Assembly: GCF_902859625.1 (NCBI RefSeq)
Contig: NZ_CADIJX010000017.1
Span: 1 to 64,000, forward strand
Reading direction: 5' to 3'
DNA length: 64,000 bases
From: Achromobacter pestifer
GTDB lineage: Bacteria; Pseudomonadota; Gammaproteobacteria; Burkholderiales; Burkholderiaceae_B
A program made the translations under genes and the position numbers. The notes under the pieces were generated by a model. That model searched no databases, was not told the origin of the DNA, and worked only from the letters and a program-made list of their open reading frames with translations. Shown piece after piece: positions 62,710 to 64,000 of this stretch (within the stretch, counting starts at the first letter, position 1; each line of letters begins with the position of its first letter).

Positions 62710-62757
62710 AGGGGACGAACCCGTTTTCCGCCATGGCGAAAAACAAATCCGTCCCCT
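62710..62757 (-). other. Nested hairpin between gapA and pgk
   Basis: Outer arms AGGGGACG (62710-62717) and CGTCCCCT (62750-62757) enclose a near-perfect stem GTTTTCCGCC/GGCGAAAAAC (62723-62744) around CCATGG. No T run follows the outer stem. It may be an mRNA processing or stability element setting gapA above pgk. Confidence 0.6.
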
Positions 62758-62775
62758 CTGGACTGACCGTGTTGC

Positions 62776-63786
62776 TTACTTGGCCGACATCAGCGCGACG
62801 GTGGTGTCGAGCATGCGGTTCGAGAAGCCCCACTCGTTGTCGTACCAGGACGAGACCTTGACCAGACGGCCCGAAACCTTGGTCAGCGACGCATCAACGG
62901 TGCTGGAGGCCGGGTTGTGGTTGTAGTCCACCGAGACGAGCGGTTCGGTGTTGTAGTCCAGGATGCCCTTCAGTTCGCCTTCCGAGGCGGCCTTCAGGAT
63001 GCTGTTCACTTCTTCGGCGGTCGTGTCGCGGCTGGCCACGAACGACAGGTCAACCAGCGACACGTTGATGGTCGGGACGCGGATGGCGTAGCCGTCCAGC
63101 TTGCCATTGAGTTCCGGCAGGACCAGGCCCACGGCGGCGGCAGCGCCGGTCTTCGTGGGGATCATGCTCATCGTGGCCGAGCGCGCGCGGCGCAGGTCTT
63201 CGTGATAGACGTCGGTCAGGACCTGGTCGTTGGTGTAGGCGTGAACGGTCGTCATCAGGCCGTTTTCCAGGCCCAGCTTGTCGTTCAGCGGCTTGACCAG
63301 CGGGGCCAGGCAGTTCGTGGTGCACGATGCATTCGAGATCACGGTGTCGGTCGACTTCAACACGCCGTGGTTCACGCCGAACACGATGGTGGCGTCCACA
63401 TCCTTGCCGCCCGGGGCGGAGATGATGACTTTCTTGGCGCCGCCCTTGATGTGCGCGCCGGCCTTTTCCTTGGTCGTGAAGAAGCCCGTGCATTCCAGCA
63501 CGACGTCAACCTTCAGTTCGCCCCAGGGCAGTTCAGCCGGATTGCGGTTGGCCAGCACGCGGATCTTGTCGCCGTTGACGACCATGAAGTCGCCGTCGAC
63601 TTCCACGGTGCCCGGGAACTTGCCATGGGCGGTGTCATAGCGCGTCAGGTGCGCGTTCGTCTTGGGATCACCCAAGTCGTTGATGGCGACGATTTCGATA
63701 TCGTGCTTCTTGCCACCTTCGTAGTGGGCACGCAGGATGTTGCGGCCGATGCGACCGTAACCGTTGATGGCGACGCGAATAGTCAT
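62776..63786 (-). CDS. gapA: Glyceraldehyde-3-phosphate dehydrogenase
   Basis: 336-residue type I GAPDH. The NAD-binding start RVAINGYGRIGRNILRA and the active-site C155 in SNASCTTNCLAP are intact; RRARSATMSMIPTKTGAAAAV and YDNEWGFSNRM end the fold. The INDL segment near 36-39 is of the NAD type. GGAGC precedes the ATG. It lies 15 bp after tkt, so the three genes form one operon. Confidence 0.97.
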   Translation of the reverse strand: MTIRVAINGYGRIGRNILRAHYEGGKKHDIEIVAINDLGDPKTNAHLTRYDTAHGKFPGTVEVDGDFMVVNGDKIRVLANRNPAELPWGELKVDVVLECTGFFTTKEKAGAHIKGGAKKVIISAPGGKDVDATIVFGVNHGVLKSTDTVISNASCTTNCLAPLVKPLNDKLGLENGLMTTVHAYTNDQVLTDVYHEDLRRARSATMSMIPTKTGAAAAVGLVLPELNGKLDGYAIRVPTINVSLVDLSFVASRDTTAEEVNSILKAASEGELKGILDYNTEPLVSVDYNHNPASSTVDASLTKVSGRLVKVSSWYDNEWGFSNRMLDTTVALMSAK

Positions 63787-63801
63787 GACTAAGCTCCTTT
63801 T

Positions 63802-64000
63802 TTACAAAACCTGTTTGACGGTCTCGGCCACCTTGTCGGCGGTCAGCCCGAAGAACTTGAACAGCGCGCCGGCCGGAGCGGACTCGCCGTAGCGGTCGAT
63901 ACCGACCACGGCGCCTTCCAGGCCCACGTACTTGTGCCAGAAAGCAGTAACGCCAGCTTCGACGGCAACACGCGGCAGCCCCTTGGGCAGCACGGATTGC
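63802..64000 (-). CDS. tkt: Transketolase, C-terminal fragment (cut by window edge)
   Basis: The last 65 residues of transketolase: ...VLPKGLPRVAVEAGVTAFWHKYVGLEGAVVGIDRYGESAPAGALFKFFGLTADKVAETVKQVL. RVAVEAG and DRYGESAPAG are end-domain signatures. The gene runs off the right edge, so its start is not visible. It is upstream of gapA in the direction of transcription. Confidence 0.92.
   Translation of the reverse strand, partial: QSVLPKGLPRVAVEAGVTAFWHKYVGLEGAVVGIDRYGESAPAGALFKFFGLTADKVAETVKQVL

Overview
The window reads as chromosomal DNA of a high-GC betaproteobacterium of the family Alcaligenaceae, most likely Achromobacter or a close Bordetella relative. This rests on the gene repertoire: many Bug/TctC-type tripartite receptors, two GFA proteins, a long second IF-1, a cbpA-cbpM pair, a DUF3141-pta-ackA-fabI operon, and the tkt-gapA-pgk and fba-purC-purE-purK-sua5 blocks. 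The genus call is an inference. No rRNA, tRNA, CRISPR array, prophage or insertion sequence was recognised.

Layout. 1-319: a 25-bp tandem repeat array running into a nested inverted repeat. 385-6933 (minus strand): sua5/tsaC, purK, purE, dsbB, a DUF5993 protein, purC and fba, with one plus-strand GFA gene. 7131-17778: a peptide/amide uptake and hydrolysis locus. Six minus-strand genes (M20 deacylase, binding protein, two permeases, double ATPase, amidase) are divergent from an iclR regulator, with a second, paralogous binding protein beyond it. Two identical palindromes upstream of the outward-facing transcripts look like the IclR operators. 17821-21983: SMP-30-type hydrolase, a dicarboxylate/amino-acid symporter, two small unknown proteins and a MOSC protein.

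22005-38626: a nearly complete C-P lyase system. phnGHIJKLM is on the minus strand with a MOSC gene at its tail. phnF, a second divergent phnM, a DUF1045 2H-phosphoesterase and phnN are on the plus strand. phnCDE lies about 4.5 kb further on behind a PhoB-box-like site. Between them is a lysR-ggt-tctC-GAF module. phnP and phnO are not seen; DUF1045 is a candidate functional replacement for PhnP.

38834-51487: small transcription units. These are GFA; an arsR-SRPBCC pair with two operators and a probable leaderless arsR message; infA; a Tat-exported M23 peptidase with a lipoprotein; mogA; a DltD homologue followed by a previously uncalled 41-residue DltX-like peptide; a PiT phosphate transporter; a DsbA-like protein; GST; azlCD; cbpA-cbpM with a sigma-32-like promoter; GNAT; and a cupin. 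51604-60031: GST, VOC and the operon DUF3141(PhaC-like, histone-H1-like tail)-pta-ackA-fabI, then a SulP transporter. 60318-64000: a TctC receptor and the minus-strand tkt-gapA-pgk operon.

The central carbon block usually seen in betaproteobacteria (tkt-gap-pgk-pyk-fba-purC-purE-purK-sua5) appears here in two co-oriented halves about 54 kb apart, with no pyk in the window. The intervening DNA therefore looks like an insertion or rearrangement product. The most novel item is the DltD/DltX-like pair with no DltABC partners nearby.
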